Assembly: GCF_001941845.1 (NCBI RefSeq)
Contig: NZ_CP018870.1
Span: 2,778,501-2,842,500, forward strand
Reading direction: 5' to 3'
Source: Streptomyces sp. TN58
Lineage (GTDB): Bacteria > Actinomycetota > Actinomycetes > Streptomycetales > Streptomycetaceae
Length of the DNA stretch: 64,000 nucleotides
Made by a program: the position numbers and the translations under genes. Shown here piece after piece: positions 1-7,890 of the stretch. Below the pieces are notes generated by a model, which was not told the origin of the DNA, searched no databases, and was given only the letters and a program-made list of their open reading frames with translations. The first letter of the stretch is position 1; each line of letters begins with the position of its first letter.

Positions 1-2
1 AG

Positions 3-53
3 CTCGTCGAGCTCGGTGCGAAGGTCGAGCTCCCGGGCGGCGACCTCGTCTAG
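3..53 (+). CDS. murA: 3' end of a gene, probably murA (UDP-GlcNAc enolpyruvyl transferase), truncated by window edge
   Basis: Only the last 16 codons are present, read in frame from base 3 and ending in LVELGAKVELPGGDLV and a TAG stop. The fragment is too short to identify by itself. The assignment rests on gene order: in Streptomyces the gene facing hup across this junction is murA, which makes the first committed peptidoglycan precursor, and MurA proteins end in a similar L-x-x-L-G-A-x-V-E segment. A strong terminator follows 24 bases after the stop. Confidence 0.5.
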   Translation, partial: LVELGAKVELPGGDLV

Positions 54-76
54 CCTCTGCGCCCGTACGGGCATGG

Positions 77-113
77 GAAAGCCCCCCGGTCCCGCAAGGG
101 CCGGGGGGCTTTC
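77..113 (+). terminator. Rho-independent-type hairpin after murA
   Basis: GAAAGCCCCCCGG (77-89) pairs with CCGGGGGGCTTTC (101-113); CCC-GCAA-GGG closes the tip, with one bulged T at 90. GCATG/CATGC at 71-75 and 115-119 can extend the stem. There is no long U tract, as usual in Streptomyces. The rest of the 54-396 junction is GGCCC-rich and holds no gene. Confidence 0.8.
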
Positions 114-278
114 GCATGCCCCGTGCGTACCGCGCGCATCAGGCGGGCGGCCCGCGACGGGCCCCGGTGGCCCCTGGCGGGCCCTGACGGGGCCTCACAG
201 GCCCTGCCAGGGCCCGCGGGTGCCGGGGGAGGCGGCACGGGCCGCGCGGGGCGGCGCCGGGCGGAGCGCGGACAGGCA

Positions 279-314
279 GAAGGGCGGCCTCCCCGCGCGG
301 GGTGGCCGCCCTTC
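279..314 (-). terminator. Terminator hairpin of hup
   Basis: GAAGGGCGGCC (279-289) pairs with GGCCGCCCTTC (304-314) around the self-complementary tip CCCCGCGCGGGG. It lies 83 bases beyond the hup stop on the minus strand and faces the murA terminator, so the convergent pair is insulated on both sides. Confidence 0.8.
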
Positions 315-396
315 ACCGTTCTACGTACTACTGCTGCATTCAGCCGTGCTCGACGCCGGGCGAAGACCTGCGCGGCCTCCGGCGCCGGGGCAGGAC

Positions 397-678
397 CTAC
401 TTGCCCTTGGCGGCTTCCTTGAGCTTGGAGCCCGCGGAGACCTTCACGCTGTAGCCGGCCGGGATCTGGATGGGGTCGCCGGTCTGCGGGTTGCGCGCGG
501 TGCGAGCGGCACGGTGGGTGCGCTCGAAGGTCAGGAAGCCGGGGATGGTGACCTTCTCGTCGCCCTTGGCGACAATCTCGCCGACGGTCTCGGCGAGCGC
601 GGCCAGAACGGCGTCGGCGTCCTTGCGGGTCACCTCGGCGCGCTCGGACAGAGCGGCCACCAGCTCACTGCGGTTCAT
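397..678 (-). CDS. hup: HU-family nucleoid DNA-binding protein
   Basis: The 93-residue product is a complete short HU protein. It starts MNRSELVAALSERAEVTRKD, has the central GFLTFERTHRAARTARNPQT region with the DNA-minor-groove arm, and ends in a lysine-rich KLKEAAKGK tail. HU dimers bend and compact DNA non-specifically and coat the nucleoid. The length and the absence of a long lysine/alanine-rich C-terminal extension match HupA, the vegetative HU of Streptomyces, rather than HupS, which carries that extension. ATG is preceded by GGGAG at 7 bases. The gene is monocistronic, with its own terminator and a perfect palindrome about 80 bp upstream of the start. Confidence 0.95.
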   Translation of the reverse strand: MNRSELVAALSERAEVTRKDADAVLAALAETVGEIVAKGDEKVTIPGFLTFERTHRAARTARNPQTGDPIQIPAGYSVKVSAGSKLKEAAKGK

Positions 679-760
679 GTTGTACTCCCGTGTTCAACTT
701 GCCTTAGAGGCGTGAGATCGAAGCCGATGCTGCCAGGGCCCTAGGACAGTCCCCGGACCC

Positions 761-779
761 GGGTCTGAACGTCAGACCC
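761..779. promoter_or_regulatory. Perfect inverted repeat upstream of hup
   Basis: GGGTCTGA-ACG-TCAGACCC is an exact 8-bp palindrome with a 3-bp spacer, 83 bp upstream of the hup start codon. The short spacer and flanks without a T run look more like a dimeric-regulator site than a terminator. No cognate regulator is identifiable. I see nothing else recognisable in the 679-978 gap, which also holds the downstream end of the malic enzyme gene. Confidence 0.4.
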
Positions 780-978
780 TCTCGCCCGGTTACGCATCCT
801 GCCCCCACCAGCGGCGGGAAAGCCAATCCGGCACCCGCCGGGGTCACACGAAAAGCGCCACAGTCACGCCCCGGTGACGCTCCGTCCGCACCCGTGGGAT
901 GCGAACAGCGGAGCTCGTTGGCATCCCCGCAACCCTAGAGGCGGCCCGGCGGGCCCGCATCTCGCGACGCGCCGGGGA

Positions 979-2415
979 TCAGGGAGCCGTGAGGCCCGTC
1001 ACAGACCCGTTCTGCACGGCCGAGGCGGCCTTGCGGACGGCGCCCGCGACCGCGCCGGCGACCTTGTCGTTGAACACCGACGGGATGATGTAGTTCGCGT
1101 TCAGCTCGTCCTGGCCGACGACGTCCGCCAGCGCGGTCGCGGCGGCCAGCATCATGCTGGTGTCCACCGTGCGGGACTGGGCGTCCAGCAGGCCGCGGAA
1201 GACGCCCGGGAAGACCAGGACGTTGTTGATCTGGTTCGGGAAGTCGGAGCGGCCGGTGGCGACCACGGCGGCGGTCTGGCGGGCCACGGCCGGGTCCACC
1301 TCGGGGTCCGGGTTCGCGAGCGCGAACACGATGGCGCCTTCCGCCATGGCGGCGACGTCCTCGCCGGACAGCACGTTCGGGGCCGAGACGCCGATGAAGA
1401 CGTCGGCGCCGACCACGGCCTCCTTCAGAGTGCCGGTGTAGCCCTCGGGGTTGGTGTTGTCGGCGATCCAGCGCAGCGGGGAGTCCGCGGCCGCGTCGAC
1501 GAGGTCCGGGCGGCCGGCGTGCACGACGCCGTGGATGTCGGCGCTGACGGCGTTCTTCACGCCCGCCGCGAGGAGCAGCTTGAGGATGGCGGTGCCGGCC
1601 GCGCCGGCGCCCGACATGACGACCTTGACGTCTTCAACCGCCTTGCCCACCACACGCAGTGCGTTGGTGAGGGCCGCGAGCACGACGATCGCGGTGCCGT
1701 GCTGGTCGTCGTGGAAGACGGGGATGTCGAGGGCCTCGCGCAGCCGGGCCTCGATCTCGAAGCAGCGCGGCGCGGAGATGTCCTCCAGGTTGATGCCGGC
1801 GAAGCCCGGGGCGATGGCGCGGACGATCTCGACGATCTTGTCGGTGTCCTGGGTGTCCAGGCAGATCGGCCAGGCGTCGATGCCGGCGAAGCGCTTGAAG
1901 AGGGCCGCCTTGCCCTCCATGACGGGCAGCGCGGCCATCGGGCCGATGTTGCCCAGGCCCAGCACGGCGGAGCCGTCCGTCACGACTGCGACGGAGTTGC
2001 GCTTGATGGTCAGGCGGCGCGCGTCCTCGGGGTTCTCGGCGATGGCGGTGCACACGCGGGCGACGCCCGGGGTGTAGATCATCGAGAGGTCGTCGCGGTT
2101 GCGGATGGGGTGCTTGGACGACATCTCGATCTTGCCGCCGAGGTGCATCAGGAACGTACGGTCGGAGACCTTGCCGAGGCTGACGCCCTCGATGCCGCGC
2201 AGCTTCTCCACGATCTCGTCCGCGTGCGCGGTGGAGGTCGCGGCGATGGTGACGTCGATCCGCAGCTTCTCGTGGCCGGACGCGGTCACGTCGAGACCGG
2301 TGACCGAGCCGCCGGAGGACTCCACGGCGGTGGTGAGCTGGGAGACCGCGGTTCCGCTCGCGGGCACTTCCAGGCGGACCGTCATCGAATACGAGACGCT
2401 GGGCGCCGTTGCCAT
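979..2415 (-). CDS. NAD(P)-dependent malic enzyme with N-terminal ACT domain
   Basis: This 478-residue enzyme oxidatively decarboxylates malate to pyruvate, linking the TCA cycle to pyruvate and supplying reducing power. Residues about 8-85 form an ACT-like domain (YSMTVRLEVPASGTAVSQL and on), normally a small-ligand sensor. The malic N-terminal domain follows, with YTPGVARVC and the catalytic-region Lys-containing stretch, then DDQHGTAIVVLAALTNALR and the Rossmann fold MSGAGAAGTAILKLLL. The ATG at 2415 was preferred over an upstream in-frame start because GAGGAA lies at the right spacing and homologues start here. Bacterial small malic enzymes are about 400 residues; the excess is the ACT domain. 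Confidence 0.93.
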   Translation of the reverse strand: MATAPSVSYSMTVRLEVPASGTAVSQLTTAVESSGGSVTGLDVTASGHEKLRIDVTIAATSTAHADEIVEKLRGIEGVSLGKVSDRTFLMHLGGKIEMSSKHPIRNRDDLSMIYTPGVARVCTAIAENPEDARRLTIKRNSVAVVTDGSAVLGLGNIGPMAALPVMEGKAALFKRFAGIDAWPICLDTQDTDKIVEIVRAIAPGFAGINLEDISAPRCFEIEARLREALDIPVFHDDQHGTAIVVLAALTNALRVVGKAVEDVKVVMSGAGAAGTAILKLLLAAGVKNAVSADIHGVVHAGRPDLVDAAADSPLRWIADNTNPEGYTGTLKEAVVGADVFIGVSAPNVLSGEDVAAMAEGAIVFALANPDPEVDPAVARQTAAVVATGRSDFPNQINNVLVFPGVFRGLLDAQSRTVDTSMMLAAATALADVVGQDELNANYIIPSVFNDKVAGAVAGAVRKAASAVQNGSVTGLTAP

Positions 2416-2558
2416 GGCCGTGTTTCCTCTTCTGTCCCTGGTTCGCTTAACACACAGGGCCCGCGCTCCGCAGCAGATGCGGCAGGACCTGTTGTCCGAT
2501 CGTCCCACCTACCAGCCGGTACAAGGTAACCAGCTACAAATTTCGGAAAGACTCTTCC

Positions 2559-2587
2559 ACCATACGAGATATTCAGGGGTCGTGGAA
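2559..2587 (-). promoter_or_regulatory. Candidate sigma-HrdB-type promoter of the malic enzyme gene
   Basis: On the minus strand TTCCAC and TATGGT are separated by exactly 17 bp. Transcription from here would give a leader of about 135 nt before the ATG at 2415. Assigned by pattern only. Confidence 0.35.
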
Positions 2588-2608
2588 CGGTGGGGTCATA
2601 CGAAACAG

Positions 2609-2640
2609 GTCCGCGCCCCCCACAGGTGGGGAGCGCGGAC
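2609..2640. terminator. Long GC-rich hairpin between helD-like gene and malic enzyme promoter
   Basis: GTCCGCGCCCCCCAC (2609-2623) pairs with GTGGGGAGCGCGGAC (2626-2640) with one mismatch. It lies directly upstream of the putative malic enzyme promoter and probably backs up the helicase gene terminator. The segment 2641-2764 holds no gene that I can recognise. Confidence 0.55.
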
Positions 2641-2764
2641 CTGGTTTCCTCTACGTTTACGACACCGACCCGCCATGCTCGCCTCGCGGCAAGTGGTCGC
2701 TCTGAGCGACGAAGGTTGGGCCCGGGGGCTTGGATCGAGTCGGTGCCGTACCCAGGCTAACAAA

Positions 2765-2783
2765 GGATCGCCGAATGCGATCC
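2765..2783 (-). terminator. Rho-independent terminator of the helD-like gene
   Basis: GGATCGC (2765-2771) and GCGATCC (2777-2783) pair around a 5-base loop. On the minus strand the hairpin is followed by TTTGTT, one of the few U-rich tails in this window. Confidence 0.65.
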
Positions 2784-2863
2784 CCCTGCTCGCGCTCGGT
2801 TCAGGGGACCACGCTCCTGGCCGCGGACCATACGGCCGTACGCGGCGCCGCGGGCCCCGGCCG

Positions 2864-5182
2864 CTACGGGAGCAGCAGCTCCGGCACCCCGTGCGCGTCC
2901 GGCTTGTCCGCTTCGGCCGAGACCACCGTCAGCTGCTGCGTCGCACGCGTCAGCGCCACGTACAGCACCCGCAGGCCCGCCGGGGACTCGTCCGCGATCT
3001 CCGCCGGGGAGACGACCACGGTGGCGTCGTACTCCAGGCCCTTGGCCTCCAGGCTGCCGAGTGCCACGGCCCGTCCGCCCAGGTCGGCGAGCCAGCCCGC
3101 GGCCTCCGCACGCCGGTCCATGGCCACGACCACACCGACGGTGCCGTCCACCTGCTCCAGCAGCCGACGCGTCTCCTCCCGCACCACGGAGCCCAGCTCC
3201 GCGCCGGCGGCCGTGAACCGCGGCTGGAGTCCCGTCGAACGCACCGCCGACGGCGGCTCCATCCCGGGCATCGCCAGGCGCAGCACCCGGGAGGCGACCT
3301 CGGCGACCTCGGCCGGGTTGCGGTAGTTGACCGTGAGGGTGAAGCGCCGGCGCGGCCGGGACCCCAGCGCCTCGTCGCGGGCGGCGGCCGCCTCCTCCGG
3401 ATCTGTCCAGGAGGACTGCGCCGGGTCGCCGACGACCGTCCACGTGCCGTGCCGGCCCCGGCGGCCCACCATCCGCCACTGCATGGGCGTCAGGTCCTGC
3501 GCCTCGTCCACGATGACGTGCGCGTACTCGGTGCGCTCCGCGGCGAGCCGCTCGGCCCGCTCCCACTGGGTCTCCTCGCGGGTCGGCATCAGCTCCTCCA
3601 GCCCGCTGAGCTGCTCCAGCGGGTCCAGCTCCCGCTTCCGCTTCGGCCGGGCGAGGGCGCCGAGGAGCTGCTGGAGCTCGTCGAGCAGCGCCACGTCGTG
3701 CACGGACAGAGGGCCCTTGCCGTCCGGGCCCACCCGGCGCAGCGAGCGGGCCAGCTGGCGGGTCTCGCGCGGGTTCAGGTCCCGCCGGGACCAGCGGCCG
3801 AGCCTGCGCTCGTCGGCCATCGCGGCGAGGACCCGGCGCGGGGTCAGCTCGGGCCACCAGGCGTCGAGGAAGCCGATGAAGGCGTCCTCGGTGGAGACGT
3901 CCTCGTCGAAGGCGGACCGCAGCTCGGCGGCGAGTTCCGGGTCGCTGTGCCGGCCGGACGCGCCGGTCTTCGCGTACAGGGCGTCGAGCAGCAGCTTGCG
4001 GGCGCGCGGGCGCAGCAGGTTCACGGGCGCGGTGCCGCCGAGTACGTTCTGCCGGATCCGGTTCAGCTCGTCGGCCTCCAGCTCCTGGCGGCGGCCGAAG
4101 GCCACCACGCGCAGCCGGTCGGGCGCCGGGCCCTGCCGGCCGCCGAGTTCGAGGGTGCCCCGTACGGCCTTGCGCAGGACCTTGAGCATCCGGGAGGAGC
4201 CCTTGATCCGGGCCACGGCCGGGTCGTCGTACGTGGTCGCCTCGGCGCCGTCGACCAGTGAGCCGAGCGCCCGGATGGCGACCTGGCCCTCCTCGCCGAG
4301 GGAGGGCAGCACGCCCTCCGTGTAGGCGACGAGCAGCGGCGTCGGGGAGACGACGAGGATGCCGCCGGAGTAGCGGCGGCGGTCCTGGTAGAGCAGGTAC
4401 GCGGCGCGGTGCAGGGCGACGGCGGTCTTGCCGGTGCCGGGACCGCCGGCGACCTCGGCGACGGAGGCGGCGGGGGCCCGGATGACCAGGTCCTGCTCGG
4501 CCTGGATGGAGGAGACGATGTCGCGCATGGAGTGCGTGCGGGCCCGCCCGAGCGCGGCCATGAGCGCTCCGTCGCCGATGGCGGGGAGCTCGCGGCCGTC
4601 GAGGAAGGCGGTGACCTCGGGGCGCATCAGGTCGTCCTCGACGCCCAGCACCTTGCGGCCCTTGGAGCGGATGACGCGGCGGCGCACGACACGGCCGGGG
4701 TCCTTCGGGGTGGACCGGTAGAAGGGGGCGGCGGCCGGTGCGCGCCAGTCGATGACCAGCGGGGCGTAGTCGGAGTCGAGGACTCCGATGCGGCCGATGT
4801 GCAGGGTCTCGGCGATGTCGGCCGTGAGGTCCTCGCGGATCGCCTCGTCGGCGGGCTCGACGGAGGTGTACGCGCCGTCCGGCCCGCGTTCGCCGTCCTT
4901 GCCGAGCACCAGGTCGATGCGGCCGAAGAGGAAGTCCTCGAACTCGTTGTTGAGCCGGTTCAGGTGGATGCCGGCCCGGAAGACCTGCGCGTCGCGTTCG
5001 GCCAGGGCTCCGGGGGTGCCGACCTGGCCGCGCTGGGCGGCGTCGTTCATGAGGAACTCCGCCTCGTGGATCTTCTCCTCAAGGCGCCGGTACACCTGGT
5101 CGAGATGCGTCTGCTCGACCGCGATCTCCCGATCGCGGACGGAATCCGCCGTGCTGTCGACAGCGGCATTCTGCGCGGCCAC
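2864..5182 (-). CDS. HelD/HelR-family UvrD-like ATPase (RNA polymerase-associated helicase-like protein)
   Basis: The 772-residue protein has an N-terminal helical, coiled-coil-like segment (about 10-80), Walker A GGPGTGKT (about 246-253), Walker B/motif II VDEAQDLTPMQW, and the late UvrD motifs TVNYRNP and YVALTRATQQL. Long N-terminal arms plus a superfamily 1 core are the architecture of HelD, which prises stalled RNA polymerase off DNA; the related HelR displaces rifamycins from the polymerase. The GTG at 5182 follows AGAAGGGGG at 5 bases and is preferred over a TTG 36 bases upstream with no ribosome-binding site. I found no rifamycin-associated palindrome in front, so I do not call it HelR. 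Monocistronic. Confidence 0.85.
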   Translation of the reverse strand: MAAQNAAVDSTADSVRDREIAVEQTHLDQVYRRLEEKIHEAEFLMNDAAQRGQVGTPGALAERDAQVFRAGIHLNRLNNEFEDFLFGRIDLVLGKDGERGPDGAYTSVEPADEAIREDLTADIAETLHIGRIGVLDSDYAPLVIDWRAPAAAPFYRSTPKDPGRVVRRRVIRSKGRKVLGVEDDLMRPEVTAFLDGRELPAIGDGALMAALGRARTHSMRDIVSSIQAEQDLVIRAPAASVAEVAGGPGTGKTAVALHRAAYLLYQDRRRYSGGILVVSPTPLLVAYTEGVLPSLGEEGQVAIRALGSLVDGAEATTYDDPAVARIKGSSRMLKVLRKAVRGTLELGGRQGPAPDRLRVVAFGRRQELEADELNRIRQNVLGGTAPVNLLRPRARKLLLDALYAKTGASGRHSDPELAAELRSAFDEDVSTEDAFIGFLDAWWPELTPRRVLAAMADERRLGRWSRRDLNPRETRQLARSLRRVGPDGKGPLSVHDVALLDELQQLLGALARPKRKRELDPLEQLSGLEELMPTREETQWERAERLAAERTEYAHVIVDEAQDLTPMQWRMVGRRGRHGTWTVVGDPAQSSWTDPEEAAAARDEALGSRPRRRFTLTVNYRNPAEVAEVASRVLRLAMPGMEPPSAVRSTGLQPRFTAAGAELGSVVREETRRLLEQVDGTVGVVVAMDRRAEAAGWLADLGGRAVALGSLEAKGLEYDATVVVSPAEIADESPAGLRVLYVALTRATQQLTVVSAEADKPDAHGVPELLLP

Positions 5183-5285
5183 CAAGGCCCCCTTCTGACG
5201 TGCATGGGCGACCGTCAACCGTACGCGAAGCGGCCCCCTGTGCGCACGCTCGTTCCGCGACGGGTCTCGCTCGGTGATACGCCGG

Positions 5286-5846
5286 CTACCGGGATCCGGA
5301 CGCCATGAGCCGTCGGCGGTGGCGGGCGACGCGTTCGCGGTTGCCGCACAGCTCGCTGGAGCACCACCGGCGGCGGTGGCCGCGGGAGGTGTCCAGGTAG
5401 ACGCGGGTGCAGCCGTCGCCGGCGCAGGCCCGCAGCAGGGCGCGGTCGCCGGGGTCGGTCAGCAGCTCGACGGCGTCGCGGGCGACGGCGGCGAGCAGCG
5501 CCCCGCATTCCACGCCGCCGCACAACTCCCGTACGAGGTGCCCTTCCTGGTCCCGTACGGCGCACAGACCCGGGGGTGGTCCGGCGGCCAGCGCGTTGAC
5601 CCGGGCCAGGGCGCCCTCGTCCGGCTCGGTGCCGGACAGCTCCGCCCGTACGAGGGCCTCCACGTCGGCGCGCAGGGCGCGGAAGGCCTCGGCCCAGTCG
5701 GGTCCCACCCGGGCCAGCGGTGTCCGGTCGGGCACGAGCCCGGCCCCGGCGAGCCACAGCCGCAGCTCGTCGCCGTCCGGGATCCCCTCGCGCGGGGTGA
5801 AGGTGGCCACCAGGTCCAGGCAGACCCGCCCGGAGTCGAACCGCAT
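5286..5846 (-). CDS. CGNR zinc-finger protein, putative transcriptional regulator
   Basis: The 186-residue product ends in the diagnostic CGNR zinc finger: CAGDGCTRVYLDTS, then RRWCSSELCGNRERVARHR. The four zinc cysteines are visible. The N-terminal part (MRFDSGRVCLDLVATF) is the usual ligand-like ABATE-type domain of this family, whose members are thought to be stress or metabolite responsive DNA-binding proteins. ATG 5846 was chosen because the family starts with an F-x-S-G-x-x-x-L-D-L motif; an upstream GTG 9 bases away is also possible. The target is unknown. It is separated from the upstream GNAT gene by a dispersed intergenic repeat. Confidence 0.8.
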   Translation of the reverse strand: MRFDSGRVCLDLVATFTPREGIPDGDELRLWLAGAGLVPDRTPLARVGPDWAEAFRALRADVEALVRAELSGTEPDEGALARVNALAAGPPPGLCAVRDQEGHLVRELCGGVECGALLAAVARDAVELLTDPGDRALLRACAGDGCTRVYLDTSRGHRRRWCSSELCGNRERVARHRRRLMASGSR

Positions 5847-6004
5847 GCCCGTCACCGCCTCGCGTCGTGGGGCGCCTCCCCAGAGTGCCCGTACGCCGCC
5901 CGCGGGGGAAGCCCCCGAACCGGTACCTCCGGTGGCAGGCGCCGGGCGGGCCCCGCGGGGCAGATCCCCGCCCGGCCGGCCCGATCCGGCTCCGCCGTCC
6001 CAAT

Positions 6005-6033
6005 CCAGCCTCGCCGGCGTTTGAGGCGCGGGG
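6005..6033 (+). repeat. Dispersed intergenic repeat, copy A (29-bp core)
   Basis: The core CCGGCGTTTGAGGCGCGGGG preceded by CCAGCCTCG matches copies at 36365 and 43797 and, inverted, at 20867. Here only the core is recognisable. It sits 20 bp past the stop of the GNAT gene, upstream of the CGNR gene. Confidence 0.75.
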
Positions 6034-6052
6034 ATGCGGCGGTGCGCCCCGC

Positions 6053-6604
6053 TCAAGGGGCCGGCGGGTGGTCGTGGAGGATGCGCTGGAAGAGGCGGTG
6101 GTCGCGCCAGGCGCCGTTGATGTGCAGGTAGCGCGGTGCGAGTCCGTACTGCTCGAAGCCCGCCTTGGCCAGCACCCGCTGCGAGGCCAGGTTGTCGACC
6201 AGGGTTCCGGCCTCGACCCGGTGCAGTCCCACCTCGTCGCGGGCGATCCGGCAGACCTCCCGGACGGCGGCCGTGGCCAGCCCCTTGCCCCGGCAGGCCT
6301 CGTCGACCCAGTAGCCGACGCCGCCGCTGCTCAGCGGTCCGTGCTGGATGTTGCCGAGGTTGACGGTGCCCAGCGGTGTGCCGCTCGCGACGTCGACGAA
6401 CAGGAACGGCAGCAGCCGGCCGGCGTCCCGGGACTCCAGCTGCTGTGCGATCCGCTCCCGCTGGCCCTGCTCCGTGTAGAAGGCGTCCGGCCGGTCCGGC
6501 TCGGTCGGCGCCATGTTCGCCCGGTTCCGCGCGAACGCCCCGGCCAGCGCGGCGGCGTCGTCCGGTGCGACGCCCCTCATCTCCACCCCGTCAACGATCA
6601 TCAT
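6053..6604 (-). CDS. GNAT N-acetyltransferase, RimJ/RimL-like
   Basis: The 183-residue protein follows the RimJ/RimL acetyltransferase pattern: N-terminal MRGVAPDDAAAL, central GTVNLGNIQHG, acetyl-CoA pyrophosphate loop VDEACRGKGLATAAVREVCR (R/Q-x-x-G-x-G/A), and the C-terminal NLASQRVLAKAGFEQYG motif. Such enzymes acetylate N-terminal amines of ribosomal proteins or small amines such as antibiotics; the substrate cannot be read from sequence. Two adjacent ATG codons (6604, 6601) can start it. It ends 10 bases after nnaR begins its 3' side, in the same orientation, and may be co-transcribed with nnaR. Confidence 0.85.
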   Translation of the reverse strand: MMIVDGVEMRGVAPDDAAALAGAFARNRANMAPTEPDRPDAFYTEQGQRERIAQQLESRDAGRLLPFLFVDVASGTPLGTVNLGNIQHGPLSSGGVGYWVDEACRGKGLATAAVREVCRIARDEVGLHRVEAGTLVDNLASQRVLAKAGFEQYGLAPRYLHINGAWRDHRLFQRILHDHPPAP

Positions 6605-6613
6605 CCGGGCACG

Positions 6614-7792
6614 CTAACCGACGGCTCCCCCGGCCGGCACCGCAGCGTTCCGGGGAGCCGCCGCGTACTTGTCCTCGCCGCCCGCGTCCAGCGACAGCCG
6701 GTAGCCGCGCTTGACCACCGTCTGGATGAGGTTCGGCGCCCCCAGCGCCGCCCGCAGCCGGGCCATCGCCGTCTCCACGGCGTGCTCGTCGCGGCTCGCG
6801 CCGGGCAGTGCCCGCAGCAGGTCGGCGCGGGCCACCACCCAGCCCGGGCGCCGGGCGAGGGCCCGCAGCAGGGCCATCCCGGCGGGCGGCACCGCCCGCA
6901 GTTCGTCGTCGACGAGGACGGCGTGCCCGCGGATCTCCAGCCGGTGCCCCGCCACCGGCAGCACCCGGGCCCGGCCGGGCAGCTCCCGGCAGAGCAGCTG
7001 CACCAGCGGGCCCAGCCGGAACCGCTCCGGCTGCACCGTTTCCACGCCGAGCGCCTGCAGCGGCAGCGCGGTCACCGGCCCGACGCATGCGGACAGCACG
7101 CTGCCGCGCAGCGCGTCCAGGACGGCCTCCCGCATCCCGCGCTCCTCGGCACGGGACAGCAGCGAGGCCGCCGCCGGGGCGGAGGTGAAGCTGACGGCGT
7201 CCACCCCGCCGACGGCGATGGCGTCGATCAGCCGGTCCAGCGGCGCGAGGTCCTCCGGGGCCATCCACCGGTACACCGGGACGACCACCACCTCGGCCCC
7301 GCCGGCCCGCAGCGCCTCGACGAAGCCGGGCAGCGGCTCCCCGTGCAGCTGGAGGGCGATCCGCCGGCCGGCGACCCCTGCCGCCAGCAGCCGCTCCAGT
7401 ACCTCGGCGAGCGACTCCGACTCCGGGGACCACTCCTCCACGAGCCCGGCGGCCCGGATGGCGCCCTTCACCTTCGGCCCGCGCGCCAGCAGTTCGGTGG
7501 AGCGCAGCGTCTCCAGGAGGCCTTCGCCGACCCCCCATCCGTCGGCGGCCTCGACCCAGCCGCGGAAGCCGATGGCGGTGGTGGCGACGACCACGTCCGG
7601 CGGGCAGCCGATCAGTTCCTTGGTGGCGGAGAGCAGTTCGCTGTCGTCGGCGAGCGGCACGATGCGCAGTGCCGGCGCGTGCAGCACCGCCGCTCCGCGC
7701 CGCCGCAGCAGCGCGATGAGCTCGTCCGCGCGCCGGGCGGCGGTGACCCCGACGGTGAATCCCGCGAGCGGGCCGGTGTTCCTGTCGTCCAT
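6614..7792 (-). CDS. nnaR: NnaR-type nitrogen regulator: uroporphyrinogen-III synthase-like domain fused to winged-helix DNA-binding domain
   Basis: Residues about 10-265 are HemD-like (FTVGVTAARRADELIALLRR, VDAVSFTSAPAAASLL). Residues about 285-375 form an OmpR-type winged helix (GMALLRALARRPGWVVARAD, HAVETAMARLRAALG, VVKRGYRL). This fusion next to narK is the architecture of S. coelicolor NnaR, which works with GlnR to activate nitrate/nitrite assimilation genes. I infer the HemD part is a sensor; whether it still makes uroporphyrinogen III is unknown. ATG 7792 follows AGGTCACG. A GlnR-like box lies 83 bp upstream, overlapping the 3' end of narK. Confidence 0.88.
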   Translation of the reverse strand: MDDRNTGPLAGFTVGVTAARRADELIALLRRRGAAVLHAPALRIVPLADDSELLSATKELIGCPPDVVVATTAIGFRGWVEAADGWGVGEGLLETLRSTELLARGPKVKGAIRAAGLVEEWSPESESLAEVLERLLAAGVAGRRIALQLHGEPLPGFVEALRAGGAEVVVVPVYRWMAPEDLAPLDRLIDAIAVGGVDAVSFTSAPAAASLLSRAEERGMREAVLDALRGSVLSACVGPVTALPLQALGVETVQPERFRLGPLVQLLCRELPGRARVLPVAGHRLEIRGHAVLVDDELRAVPPAGMALLRALARRPGWVVARADLLRALPGASRDEHAVETAMARLRAALGAPNLIQTVVKRGYRLSLDAGGEDKYAAAPRNAAVPAGGAVG

Positions 7793-7874
7793 CGTGACCT
7801 GCCTACTGACGCATGGGGGGCGGTACGGGTGCACCGAGCCTGCCAACTCGGCGTGTCGGACTCGGTTCACCCGT

Positions 7875-7890
7875 ATTTCGCCCCGGTTAC
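7875..7890 (-). promoter_or_regulatory. GlnR-like box upstream of nnaR
   Basis: On the minus strand GTAAC-6 bp-GAAAT, followed after 6 more bases by GAACC, fits the GlnR pattern gTnAC-n6-GaAAC-n6. It overlaps the narK stop codon and lies about 83-98 bp upstream of nnaR. Confidence 0.5.

Noticed and set aside
2641..2764. Possible structured RNA (CACCGAC and GTCGGTG far pairing, GTCGC-TCTGA-GCGAC hairpin)
   Set aside because: No known riboswitch or small RNA core could be matched, and it lies downstream of both neighbouring genes' functional regions.
5183..5285. Rifamycin-associated element upstream of the helD-like gene
   Set aside because: I looked for the GGGGCTTGC-type inverted repeat and found none in the short upstream gap.
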